Part shown: one piece after another, positions 26,791-49,091 of the stretch
Position numbering within the stretch: position 1 is the first letter of the stretch
How the letters are laid out: the number at the start of each line of letters is the position of its first letter
Made by a program: the position numbers and the translations under genes
Source: Litomosoides sigmodontis
Taxonomy: Eukaryota; Nematoda; Chromadorea; Rhabditida; Onchocercidae
Length of the DNA: 64,000 nucleotides
Direction of reading: 5' to 3'
Assembly (NCBI GenBank): GCA_963070105.1
Contig: OY718806.1
Location: 10,194,190 to 10,258,189 of the forward strand
The notes under the pieces: generated by a model
What the model saw: the letters and a program-made list of their open reading frames with translations, nothing else
Databases searched by the model: none
What the model was told of the DNA's origin: nothing

Positions 26791-29194
26791 TCACTCGGGT
26801 GAGACTTCATCATCTGGAGTTTTTATTTCTTCCTGGCCGGCTTCATGTGGTCTGAAAATAAATGGTTTGAATTAAATTTGCATCAGTGCTTACTCAAATA
26901 CTCGGTGTGTTTAAAAAGTAATTAGGAACAGCAATCAGATGATGAGTGCCAAGCATTCTAGTACTCGATGGAATCAAGTGATCAGCAAATGCATGTTGTA
27001 GGCTAGAAATGAAATTTAAGTACCTGATTCCTGAAGCACTGGATTCTATTGCTTTGGGTAACGAGAAAATGAATTTGCAATCTTCGTTAAGACCGCAGAT
27101 TTTTAGGGCATTTATGAAAGCTACCAATTTTATAACGGTGAAACCGATTAGAATTGGGTGGTCCTTCAATTGTAAAACAACCAAACACATCTCCTTCCCG
27201 GAATCGTTCCTGAAATTTATTATTTATATGCCTGAAATTAGCAGTCAACACTATGCGCGACAGTTATGACTGACCTAATTCCACGTGTACTACGAAAATT
27301 AGATTTTGATAAAAGTATGATTTTAAAACTTGATGGCTTGGTGAGCAGTTAATTTTCATCTCATCTTTTGAATATTAAGGAAAATTAAAAATCAGGCTGA
27401 ATTGCAAACAGTTTATGGAGACAGCAAATTTCAACCGTCGTGCACTTCCGCGGTTATCTTGAGTTTTGACTGAGTGGTAGTAAACTTCCACGGAGAATTT
27501 ATTTGAGATGGAGAGGAGATGTAATGCAAGAGCGGAATGGGACTTGGCTTCGATGTGGTTGCCGGAGCAATGCGTGGTACTGAATAGGGAAAGGACTTTG
27601 CGACTGCAACATGCTAAAGTAGTCGTAGCAAGAAGGAATGAGAGTGAATAAAATAGTTGAAGAGGTGAGGAATTCGCAGTGCTACTGCTATTGAGACTTG
27701 AGAGTTACCAGAATGTTCAAGGACGTCGAGATGACTGACGACGGTGCTAGCAACGCTAGCAAGTAAGTCAAGATGGGTGGTTGTGCTGCTTCTCCTCCAT
27801 TCACATTCAACTGTTTCGATTTTTTCTCACAAATAAATGTACCTTTGTGGATCAGCTGCCCACCAAACGGAATTTCGCGAAAGTCCCCATGATCGGCAAA
27901 TGTTGCCCGTTAGTTGTCCTTCATTATCAGTATGAAAAACTGTGGCAATATCACCTGTACATACAGTTCTTGTACTTTGTGCCTGTAATAGCATTCTATT
28001 CAGGGAAATGAATTGACCGGAAACGTGAACCGTCTGGGATTTATTGCTGAACTATCGTAAGAGGTGAAGTAAAACGAAGTATAACACAGGGCATTTACCA
28101 CTGAGATGAATATACGAAAATAAAAAATGCTGTCTAAGCTTATATAGAATTTTACAAGATCACTGACTGAAATTAAAATTGGAAATTCGGAAATATCAAA
28201 ATTCAAAAAGGAAATGAAAAGTATATATATATATATATATATATACTTTTGTATATATACAGTTGCACATGCATACAGGAGAAAAATATTTACGTTGTAG
28301 TAACAATTTGAATCAAGAAACTGATCGCTTTGTACATAATATCCGTAAACGTGAACTTTTCGGTCAACAGTTACAGCACAGTATGGATCCTGATAAACAG
28401 CTGGTGTCGGTTGGGAACGGCAACCCTCGTCACCTTTGCGATCACAGCATACTTTTTCAGGTTGGTCAAAATTACTTCCGTTATGATGGCGTAAATTAGC
28501 GTCATCCGAACCTTAATTTGTTTGTGCAATTAAATTATCAAACGACTGTTGGTAGTGAATGCAACAGAAAATTGTGGTCTCATTTAGAATCTCTCTCTCT
28601 CTCCTTCTCTCCCTCCCTCTGTTGTAATTCCATCAATTTTACTGATAACAGCAAAAAAGTAGTTGAACTATTGCGCTTAGAATGCTTCACCAATTTTACA
28701 TTGGCATTGTCAACTTGCTTCATCACTTCATCCTTTGGAAAAGTAAGTCGGATAAAAGTTGAATTGTTCAATTGGTGACGTAATTAAAAACGAAGGCCAC
28801 TTCTTAACAATTTGAAGAATGTTGAGTGGAATTAATCTAATTTCGTCAACTTACCATTACACTCTAACATTTGCCTTATATCATTATCATCATCATCACG
28901 TGTGTTGTGACGACCTTCCGATTGCTTGTGCTGTGGTTGCGTCGGATAAAAATTATGTGATGCACTTCTGGTCAGCTGTCGACGAAGCAAGTGCAAAATA
29001 TTGATTCGATTGCGACGATTTTTTCGATTGTCAGAAATTTCAGACTTGGGATGATTGCGAATTTCTTCACTTAATGATCCTTTGACTTGTGAATGCTGAT
29101 GGGATGAGGCTAGAGGAGACCGATCTATTACAGCATCCCGGATAACCATTTCACTCATTATTGGTGCCAACAATGCTGGAGTACTGCCGGTCAT
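26791..29194 (-). CDS. Unrecognised protein with cysteine-containing central part; dual-frame exon 4
   Basis: Function unknown. Exons: 29194-28915, 28511-28294, 27982-27843, exon 4, 26851-26791 (ends TGA). Exon 1 starts at an ATG right after an in-frame TAA and gives a Ser/His/Arg-rich N-terminus with NRKNRRNRINILHLLRRQ and no signal peptide. Exons 2-3 carry Cys in KVCCDRKGDEGC, PYCAV, SNCYYN, TVCTG and NICRSWG, plus a WW pair. Exon 5 ends acidic (KTPDDEVSPE). Exon 4 has two readings, both phase-compatible. 27231-27094: REGDVFGCFTIEGPPN..., AT-rich third positions, but a weak donor (GCG|GTCTTA); total 278 aa. 27209-27024: stronger donor (CAG|GTACTT), more hydrophobic product; total 294 aa. 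I favour the first on composition. The exon 2 acceptor (ATTAAG) is weak. The Cys spacing does not match a family I know. Confidence 0.6.
28222..28246. repeat. (TA)n dinucleotide run
   Basis: About 12 pure TA units inside intron 2 of the unknown minus-strand gene, next to a partial inverted copy (AGTATATA / TATATACT) that could form a short hairpin. Confidence 0.9.
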
Positions 29195-39180
<9,986 letters not shown>

Positions 39181-39357
39181 CACGTTGTCTTCGCATACAT
39201 TGCAATAGCACCCAACGTTGTCCATTTCCGCATTGTTGCAATCCATTTGTTCACTCTCACCGATTTCGCCCTTTTCCGTTTTCCGCTCCTGTTCGTTACA
39301 GTGCAGACGTTTCATAGACCCTCTGAGTTCGGTGGAGAGACTGATCACTTCCAGCAT
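39181..39357 (-). CDS. Possible first coding exon of an unidentified gene
   Basis: A 59-codon frame from ATG at 39357 to a donor-like GTG|GTAAAT at 39181. Codons are unusually GC-rich in third position for this window (GTG, ATC, CTC, ACC, GGC), and the same frame stays open upstream to about 39430 without another ATG. The product is Glu-rich with STELRGSMKRL, then ends NVGCYCNVCEDNV, a CxCxxC cluster that could begin a metal-binding or nuclear-receptor-like module. The next exon was not found: none of the minus-strand frames downstream joins convincingly. The sequence upstream is purine-rich on this strand, consistent with a 5' UTR. Could instead be a GC-rich regulatory patch. Confidence 0.35.
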
Positions 39358-42300
39358 CACTGCATCGCAGTCCGCTGGGATGCCCTTTTCTCTTCGAGCT
39401 CCCACCTCGGTGGTCTCTTCTTCCACTTCTCTGTTCCGTCGCAATGTTCATTGATTTTTTTTTTGTTTCCTGCTTGTTGGCTGCTTGTTTCCGACAGTGT
39501 TCTTCTATTTTATACCGCTTCTCCGAATCTCTTCCCTCGACCGTTTCAGTTCCCTTGGTATTTTTCCCAAATTTTTCTTTCTTGCTTACCTCACCATACC
39601 TTTCCGGTTTACTTTCCCAACCTCTACTCTCCTTCTCTTCCTCGTGCTCCGCTCCAACGTCTCTTATCAGTATTGTATAGTTGGCAGTTTAGTTTACTTT
39701 CCTTAACCTACAGGTTGATTGATGTTTGCTATGAAACAAACAGCCTGAAATTTAGTACGCTGTGGAGTTTTCTCTGTTGCAACGATTTTTTCTTCTCTAT
39801 TTCTCCCTCTCCTGTCTCTCTCTCTCTCTCTCTCTCTCTTCCTTTTCAAAAAGGGTTTCCTTTAAAAATTTCAATTTTTCACAATAAATACCTTTACCTC
39901 TTAGATGTTTCACCACATTGATGGGTGTTGTTTGTATCGGATGCCTTCCTTCGATCTGAACGTTTGCTGATCATTACGAACAGCGAGAGAAAAATTCAAA
40001 TTTTTATTCTCTTAAAGTTTAATCAAAGCCATCTAAAGGCATTCGCAAAAAACACTAATCAAATCTTCCGGATTTCTTGAATCTTTCCCACCACAGTATC
40101 TGTTCATTTTCATTCCGAGAGCTCATGCATTCTGAAACAAACATTACGGTTTCGGTTGATTCGTAAGTGTAATTCGCACCGACGTAAAAATGATAATCGA
40201 TTTGGCTGACAGCAAACAAATAGTCGTTAAAATCCTTAGCCGAAATGAGGCCCTGTAGCTTTTATGGGCGGCTATATACTTGTTATTGTGTTTATACTAA
40301 TAAAAGTCACTTATCTCATAATTTCACTTTACTTTAGTTTATTGATTGATTTGCTGAAATTTTCAGTAATTTCTTGGCGCTTGATAATTGATGTATAAAC
40401 AACGAGAGGAAAGATGAATATCCTTTTCGTTAAAAAATAGTCTTCTCGTGATGTGATCATTAATCTTCCAGTTTTTCACTCGTGAAATTTTGCTGAAGTA
40501 TTTCTTTCAAATATATTGAGCAATAGGAGGGAGAGAGAGAAAGAGCAAGAGAAGGAAGTAGCATATTTCTTAAGTTAAAAAATTATTGAATAAATTGATA
40601 TTTATTAATTAGACAAATTTTCTTGTGTTTTCTTTTTTTTTCTTCTCTAATTGCTTCGTACGAGTTTGCTTATACTGTAAATTGAAAATTAATGAAAGGA
40701 TAATTAATTTACTGCGATGTGGAAAATATTCAATTCCAAAATGCTTCCCTTTTCTCCTTCCTCATATCATCGATGATGCTTTGCGAAACTTTTAGGCAAA
40801 AATATCGAATTGAAATAAACCTTATTAGTTGTTGGAAATTGAATTTTAATATTTTTTATTCTTTCAATAAAAATCTATTTTATTCATATAATATAATCAA
40901 ACAATTAGCAGTAAATTATAATTTATCTATGTTTGTTGTTGTATGAGTGTTGATGTATTAGAGTTGATAATTATGTCGAAGTTAATATCAGCCTTTTATC
41001 GCGTTGCAATTATCAGATAATACTGACAGCCAATTCTAACTAACTCCGAGAAGATTAACATATTTTAAAACATTGTTGTTTATTTTATTACTGAAATAGT
41101 TGAGGGCTAAATGACTTAGTTGAATTGAAACGCAACAAAGCCTGAATAAATGAGCATTCTGATCGATATCCGCCCATGAAATCCGACCGAATCTTATCGA
41201 TCTGGGCGAAGGAGGGCAGAGAGAGAGGTGTAGAACAGATTTCACGCTTTGGAACATTCCAATATCCTGGAAAAAAAGAAACAAAAGAAATTGAAACAAT
41301 TCACAAATATTCCTCGTTTCCAATCACCAAACATTTATTTTCCTAGCAAATCGCTGCAAACAATTTCTGACATAGAACAAAAATAATTGGAAATCATAGA
41401 ATGATGTCATTTTGTCTTCTTTTTTTTCGAATGTAATCATTTTGCAGTTGAAAAATAAGCGAAGGGAGTAGTCAATCGTTTTAAGCATTTCATAAGCTTA
41501 GACTCGATGAGAAGTGTATTGAGAGTGTAAAAGTACTATTCAACAAGAAATTACCTTGCACTAAACTATCTAGAAAAAGTAAACTAAGCGCTGACGGCCT
41601 TGTTAAAAGGCTATATTCATTTACGTTTGATAAATTAATGCATTTTACCCCTCCGAAACAACTGTTTGAACCAAAAAATTATCAGTTAGTGATCTCTTGA
41701 AAAGTGAAAAAAAAGAATGTTTCAGCTAGCAAGATATTTCACTTTAGATTCACGATACTGCTTTCTTCTTCCGCTCTTTCATTGACATTATTTTACAACA
41801 AATTTTAATAAAAAAAAAAAAGAATGGAGAGAATATCATTATCATTATCATCGTCATCGTCATATCATCATCATCTTCACTATTATCATTGGAAAATACT
41901 GAGTGGTGAGGAGTGAAATGAAGAAAGAATGGATAGGAATAGCAATCATAATTTCAGGTTTTGGTAACAACTAAGGAAATTGTTTAAATGGTAAAGTAAG
42001 TAATGTTTAGGATGGTAAACATGAATGAATTGCTAAGGAAGAGATTTTTTTGATGGAAATTAGTGTTAAAAGCACTGTGAAGTTAATCAATTGATATTAC
42101 GGACTTCTAATATTTCAGTTTTTTCACTCTTTTTTTTGTTGTCGTTGTTTTCCTCGATGTTTTTATCTGGCGCTTCGAAGGGGTGAACCAGATCAGTTGA
42201 TAATGTGACAAATGTGGTGAGGCATAAATCAGATTAGTGGTAATGAAATATTTTGAAATATCTCTTTGCTTCTTTTGTTTTAATGCATTTGTAGAAGTTT

Positions 42301-45300
42301 TTTTCTCTTTCACTCTTGTCTTTTCTTTATCCCTCTTTCTCTCACTCTCTCTTCTTTTCGAAAATTTTTGCAATATTTTCATTTATTTAATGAAATGAGC
42401 TCACATTCCTTTTAATACCTAACCTTTCTTTTCTTCATATTTTATTTTATACTAGTGAAAAATTTCAAATTTCATTTTTTAATTATAATAAGTAAAAGTC
42501 TTACTTTAGATTCAAAATGTGCTATCATAACTAAATACTAGTTTTATTTGAAGTCTTATTTTTCTTTTGAAATGGTTTAATGGTTTTCACAAGTAATTAC
42601 TTCAGCATTTGTTTATTGAGGTTTTTTCATCGCATTTGTTTTTTGTATAAAAGTTGCTTTGCTCACAATAATTCAAATGATGTAAAAATGAATTTTAAAT
42701 TTCAACTTCCCTTTTTTTGTGTTTTTCATTTTGTCATAGTTGTCGCTACTTCATACTGAGAAAGTACGAAATGACGATCTCTTGTCCTTTTCATTTTGAG
42801 AGTTTTTTTTTTGCTTGGAAATTTGGTGAAATTTAAGATGGGCGAGCATGCTAAGTGGAGAGAAGGAACGATGGATTTTATTATTTTAGTAATATTATTT
42901 AGGAGTAGGAAGGATAAGGAGCTGTTTTTTGCAACGGAATGAAGACATACGGGGCAAAACTTGCTCTTTTTCAATTTCAGCTTCGAAAAATGAACAAATT
43001 CAATTAGGATCAATAATTTCAATGTAAAATTAGTATGAAAGTGATGGAAGATTGAAGAAGACGAATTGGAAGTAGGCCATAAAATCTTCATTATCCTCCT
43101 CATAAACCAAAATGTATTTTCCATTTAAGCGATAATTCGAATTCAATGGGTAATAAGAATTGCATTCATATTTTGAAATTTCTGTTTATAGCATAAATTA
43201 CATTTTTCTTGAAATTTAAATAACTCACTCGTTAATGCGAAGTAATTTTCCCTTTTTGAAGGCCTTGAGTAATATCATTTATTTCTCAAAAATTTTCCTT
43301 GCGTTTTCACCTTTTTTCCAGCATGATGGATGAAAGGAAAGGACAGAGGTTAGTTAATGGTAGTGTTTGACAAATGTTGAAAAATTTTTGTCGATACTCT
43401 CGATTTTCTTCTTCCCTTTTTTTCCTCCCTCCCTGTATTACATCATTGTCGAAGTTACTTTGAATGATTATCCGGACGATATGTCCCTCCCTTTCCTTTA
43501 CTGAACTCTTTTAAAAGGAAAAAAGAAGACTAGCGAAAAAAGGGGCAAAAAAATAGGGAAAATGCGGACTTTTACCGTACTTATAATTATTCCAGGCTTT
43601 TCAAATAGATAGATAATAGTGCGAGATGAATTAATTATTAAATGAAAAGAAAAGGAGCAAAGTGAGCTAGCATTGGAGTGTAACAAGAGCAGAAAGAGTG
43701 GGTAAAAGGCTCATTTTTCTCAACAACCATTCCTGTATTTCAATAATTCCGAAGTTATCACCACATTTTTTGTTGGAACATCCGCTACCTCAGCATTTCT
43801 AGAGTATTAATAATGAAAATCACAAAAATATACAATGCAAAAGAGCTCTTTCCTCCTTTTAAATTTGTAACTTACAAAGATATCACTTCCATTCGCATAT
43901 TGCTTTTACACTTAAAAATTTAAATTAGCTATGATTAATTCTATCTCGCATGCATTTATTTGCATGCTTGAAAAAAAAAAGTATCTTATTTCAGCTCCAT
44001 CAGTACTTTCAATAAAACTATTGATAAACAAACAACTGATAATGTTAGTGTTATCATTTTTATGTTATACGACGAATACACTGTTTAGAAATGTTGTAGT
44101 GATGATACTGTCACATCAAATCATGGTAACACTATCGGATTGTTATCATTGCAATTGTAAATGTCGTGATCACTGCAATGATAACAATTTCACGTCGTAG
44201 TGTTATTGTTATCACCCACTGTCGCATTGTGATCGCTGTTGTCGTCATTCATCTTCTTCCTGTGATATTTTGCATTTGTTATTGCAGACAGTATGGCAGC
44301 TTAAAACTTTCCTTCGCTTTTATGATTAGTTTCTGCGTGAAACGAGAAGTGCGCTTTAGACGCTCTTTCTTCCTAATTTATTTTCAAAATGTTTAAAAGG
44401 TGCTGTGCAACTATCGGAAGAATGAATTTCATAGAAAGTAAGACTGTAGCAATTATTCTTTCTAGTCATTTTATTCCTCCCATTTTTCCATCACTCATCT
44501 CACTACAGCATAACTGTAAACATTTAAGATGAATTACCGTAAACATTACTGATGATGATATTACAAGAAAAAAAAAGAGGAAGAGAGAAATTCATGAAGT
44601 AATCCATCTATCGTATTTGATTGAAATATTGAAAATAGCCTTTAAAAGTTACATCGTTCAATTTTTGCAGAAAATTTTTAAACTAAGTTGAAGAAGAGAA
44701 GGAAAGAAGTTGTTTTCTCAAACAGAAATTTTAAATTGTTTTCTAACAGGAAAATATGACAAATTGTTCAATCAATTAATTAATAACTAATACAATTTAC
44801 GGACATTTTGCATTTTCTTTAACAATCGAATAAAATAAAACCTAAAAAAAATATTAGCTTTTTTTCACACAATTTTTTCTGAAAAAATTTTTGCATATTA
44901 AATTGAGAAATATGTACGACGTTATGGAGAGTGCAGTTTTTCTTTTCATTAAATAAAGTAAAATGGAGTTATGGGGAAATTTTTTTAATTTCCAAATATA
45001 AAAATGTAATTTGTTGCTAAGCCGATATTTTTTCACTGTCATTCTTCATTTCCCCTTTTTTCTCACTCCCTCTTCCTCTCTCTCTCTCCCTTATATTTCT
45101 TTTTTCCCTTTCTTCTTTCTCCAGACATGTGTGTATTGTGTAATCATTCATAGTTGCACTTAAGAAATTTTCTTTTTGTGTATTCCTTTTGAAACATTCA
45201 ATTTAATTTGCACATCAATATTTTTGCTTACACATGCATATGTGTGCGTGTGCGTGCGTGTGTGTGTACGAGAGAAATAATCAAGTTGTCACGTCACATC

Positions 45301-48300
45301 TTTCGAAGCTAATTATCATTTCCTATTCAATTTTCGCTATTGAAAAATTTCAATTCTGCCAAACGCAACAAGTTTCTGCGCTAACTGTTAGTATTTGCGC
45401 GTGTGCTATGGAAAAGTTTTGATTAAAATTTTCACGTATTGTCTATGCGTGTGCGTGCGTAAATGATTTAGTCTTCTCTTTAGCTCTCATTTACTTTTCA
45501 AAGAATCCATCTATTAGCCATAAAAGTTGAGATATGTTGTGGGTGAATAATTGTAGTTGGGAGAGTTTCTGCTGCAGAAAACGAGTAACATTTTTATTAT
45601 TTCTTTTTACACATTTTAGAAAAGTTACACACTCTTTTTTCACCTCCTTTACTTCCCTCTTACATGAGGCCATTTCTCTCTTTCCCTCTCTCTGCTGTTC
45701 CTCGTTGGTCGCCAGCATTTTCTGTCAAATAGGTGTTGCACGAAAAGGGAAAAAAATTTTTTAAATTGAATTGGTTCATCTTAAACAGACATATAATCGA
45801 AGAAAAAATTAATTTTGAATATCCTAGAAAATTTTTCCACTTCCTCGTTCTCTCTTCAATGTTGTTTCCCGTAACCTCTCGTAATTGTTGAAAGTTGAAA
45901 GTGCTGAATATCACGGACAGCCGATTGATATTAGCAGTTTATAAGACTTAACAAATAGCACGTCTCGTCTACAATTCGCATACTTCCGGAATAGTGAATT
46001 AGCTCCGGTTAATGCTTTAATGAATAAATTATCCTTATTCCGTATTTCATTCAAGCAAAGTTAATCCCAAATTTTTTCCGGTTCACATCTGCTACAGGCG
46101 TTCTCCTCTTCAGGTAAATTACTAAGTTAAAACTATTCAATTAAGCATTTATTTTGTACGAATAACTAATGCCATACTGATAATGCAAAAAAAATTTCTA
46201 ATAAATTTTATTATTTTTTCTCACTGATACATTTATAATAAGAGGCAAGAAATGTTGATGGAAATGGATAAAATTTGCAGAGGTAAAGATTACTTCTTAT
46301 CGCAATAAGTAATTTTGCAACAACGCCTTAGCGTGTGTCTCTTTTTGCGCCATTGAAATAATTGAAATTCGGATAGACGGCGTGTGATTAGAAATTTAAA
46401 TTGATTGATGGTGTATTTTTAAACGCAAAAATATGTCAAATTATGCATGCATTTTCTTCTTTCCTGTTTTTGCATAATAGAACCCGCTTTATCAGGACAT
46501 TTATTCTTTGTTTTTCGTATACTTTTTTTTCTTAATGTTTTCTTCATCTCTTTTTTTCGGAATGAATAATTTTTATTTTTACACTTCAACTAATTTCCCT
46601 TGTCTAACTTGCCAAAATTCGTCTCATTTTTTTTTTCTTTCAGTTACTCAAAAAGAATAGATGATAGTGTTACTTGAATTTGTCCAAAAACATTTTATAG
46701 TAATTCGATAAGTTTATGTTGGTATATTATTAATAATAAAAATGATAATGATAGTACTAATAATGACAATGACAAAATAGTGGTGATAATGGTGAAAATA
46801 GTAATTGTGATGGTTGAATATTTTTGTTAGAGGGGACACGTTGTGATTGAATGGAATATCATTTGAACTTTGGCTGATGAACATTGGTTCATTTTCCGTG
46901 TGCATGTTAAACTAATTTTAAACCAGTTTGAATGGGGATTTCAGTTATTTTTTCTTCTCTTCTTGTTCTCATTGCACCCTCGTCCCCTCTCTTTCGCTCT
47001 ATCAATTCGTATGACGTGAATCCAACATCACTTTGAAGGTGGAAAAAAAACAGGTGAGAGAAACATATATTTGAATTACGGGAAGAACAGAACGTACAAG
47101 CTATGGACGGTTTACATTTGTTGAAGATGGAACGTCGACCAATCCTTCCTTTCTTCCAGGATTTCATTAGTGTGCAAGCTTAATGCTTCCCATCATTTTC
47201 TCATATCTGTGTAAGGCCTCACCCTTCGCTACACCTCCAAAATGTGCCACGTATATTAGAATGGTACCTTTCCATGATCTCGTCAAGTATTCTCTAGCTT
47301 TCTTTTTTTTTTTTTCATTGGCATATGACGCATAATTTTATGAAGTTTAGACAGAAAAATTAAAAATTTTCCGATACGCAAAAAAACGTAGCTATTTCAC
47401 TAGTTTACTACATACACGTGCTTTATTTTAATTCGTCAAATGTGTCTTGAAAGATTTATCACGATATTTATTTTTTAACCAATCGTACTGTGTTATTACG
47501 CAATAGGAAATTATTGCTTGCTGTAAGTATTTGTAACTAATTTAGAGATTTCTATAAATGTCATTTGCATCCTCTCTTTCACACCTATTGTATTACTATT
47601 CCAAACTGCAAGAGTAACTTGAATTTTAGTCTTTAATTTATCAACGACTTTACTTCAAGCATACTTGCTAAACAACAAGCCAGAAATGTACTGCTGGATT
47701 CTCTTGTACCACCTGTTGCATTTAGCACTTACTATCAAACACTTGGTCACTTCGTTAAAATGGGTACTCGAAATTTTAGAAACTCGTTAGTGTTCGAGGA
47801 TAGGTAAATTTATCATAAAACACCAACAGGGAATACATTGACTCCTTGCTTTTTAATTTCTATGATAATGAGATCAACGGATAATAGTCAAATGTGCAAG
47901 GAGCCAGAAGCGCTGTTGTTCAGGAGCTAATATTTTATGTGTATAAAATAATGATGATTGAAGTAGATTTTTTCTATTGACTTCGCTTCACGTCTCAGAT
48001 CGAGAAATTAAGGATGCTAGTCCTTAATAGTTTATGATGTCATAGTTTAAAGTGATTACTCCAAAGGAAAAACGCACTTTTACTGAAACATACTTAAACT
48101 GAACTTCCATTTTATACGCACGAGTGCATTTACCCATACACGTACACGTACGTGCATAATTTAATAAAATTTTTTTCGATGTTGTTTGAGAGTGCATCTT
48201 AGAATTACTTCATAAGCAATCCTTTTAGTGAATGCTTCATTTCAGCACTTTTTCCTCCCCCTCCACATTTCCACACCTTGCGCTATCTTCTCATCTGAAA

Positions 48301-49091
48301 AAAATGCGAAACGTTTAGAATTCATTGAACGAACATTACTTTACGGAAGCGAACATTGAACATGGAGTGGACAGAAAGTTTCAGTAAAATTTTGTTACTG
48401 AAATGATTTATCGTTTTATCAGGAACCTCCAGCAATGAGTTGTAGAATAAACGCAATTAAAGTTGATAAAAGAAATTGTAGTGGCATGGAACAGTTTGTT
48501 TTCTTCACGTTTTGATGTTTGAAGTGGAACGGACTTCTCCCTATCGACGATTACAAAATAGTGAAGTGGGGGAAGGAGAGCGGGAGGGAGGGGGAAGTGG
48601 GACCTTTAAGACTTGAAGAGTATTACAGGTTATAGTGAAATGGATGGATCATTTGCAAAATACAAAGTGGCAATATTTCAAAGAGAGAGATAAAAAACAA
48701 AAGTGTGATATTAAGCTGTAGCTTAACACTAATTCTTTCCTTCTCGATCTGTTAAATATGAAAATCTCTAATGATAATCAGTATTCATCGTTTTATCCTT
48801 TTTCTTCCAGTGAAATTCTAATCCTTAATATATGCTATGTGCTTCTAAGTGAATTTCCGCATGAATTTCCACGCAACGATTTTGTATTCATTGTATAATG
48901 TAAGTAAATATATTAAAATTATTAGTAAAAAAAGACTGCAATCGTCAGCTATACAGCTAACAAGATATTCAACTTTTTTATAACCTAATGAATTTATGGG
49001 TGAAGTAATTTCCAGGATTATTATTTCATTGCAAAATTGGATCGGCTACTCCATTTGATAACTGTAAAGTACTACAAATTGAATTGATTAG
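39358..49091. other. Gene-poor stretch upstream of the nuclear receptor
   Basis: AT-rich with poly-pyrimidine runs (39811-39840, 45060-45095), ATC/ATT-rich patches (41835-41890, 46720-46800) and a GATA-site cluster (44022-44214). Two minus-strand frames with good splice acceptors (41268-41036 and about 47035-46907) are discussed in findings. No gene is supported strongly. Confidence 0.55.
44022..44214. promoter_or_regulatory. Cluster of six TGATAA (GATA-factor) motifs
   Basis: TGATAA or its complement TTATCA occurs at 44022, 44038, 44051, 44143, 44179 and 44209. TGATAA is the extended core used by nematode endodermal GATA factors (established for ELT-2 in C. elegans). It lies about 5 kb upstream of the nuclear hormone receptor start. 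In AT-rich DNA some occurrences are expected by chance, so function is an inference. Confidence 0.3.

Noticed and set aside
27781..28011. Plus-strand frame containing a hydrophobic end (FLYFVPVIAFYSG)
   Set aside because: Shadow of minus-strand exon 3 (27982-27843), which continues the cysteine-containing protein in phase.
28263..28499. Plus-strand 79-codon frame with HMHTGEKYLRC, like a C2H2 zinc-finger linker
   Set aside because: It is antisense to exon 2 of the minus-strand gene, which has matching splice sites and phases on both sides. Only one linker-like string is present and the finger Cys/His pairs are missing.
39247..39921. 224-codon plus-strand frame rich in Phe, Leu, Ser and Pro
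   Set aside because: Composition follows a pyrimidine-rich strand. It overlaps the better minus-strand exon candidate, has no ATG-context or splice evidence, and ends in a CT repeat.
46714..46905. His/Tyr-rich minus-strand frame, like a metal-binding peptide
   Set aside because: Caused by an ATA/ATG-type simple repeat (TAATAATGATAATG); not a gene.
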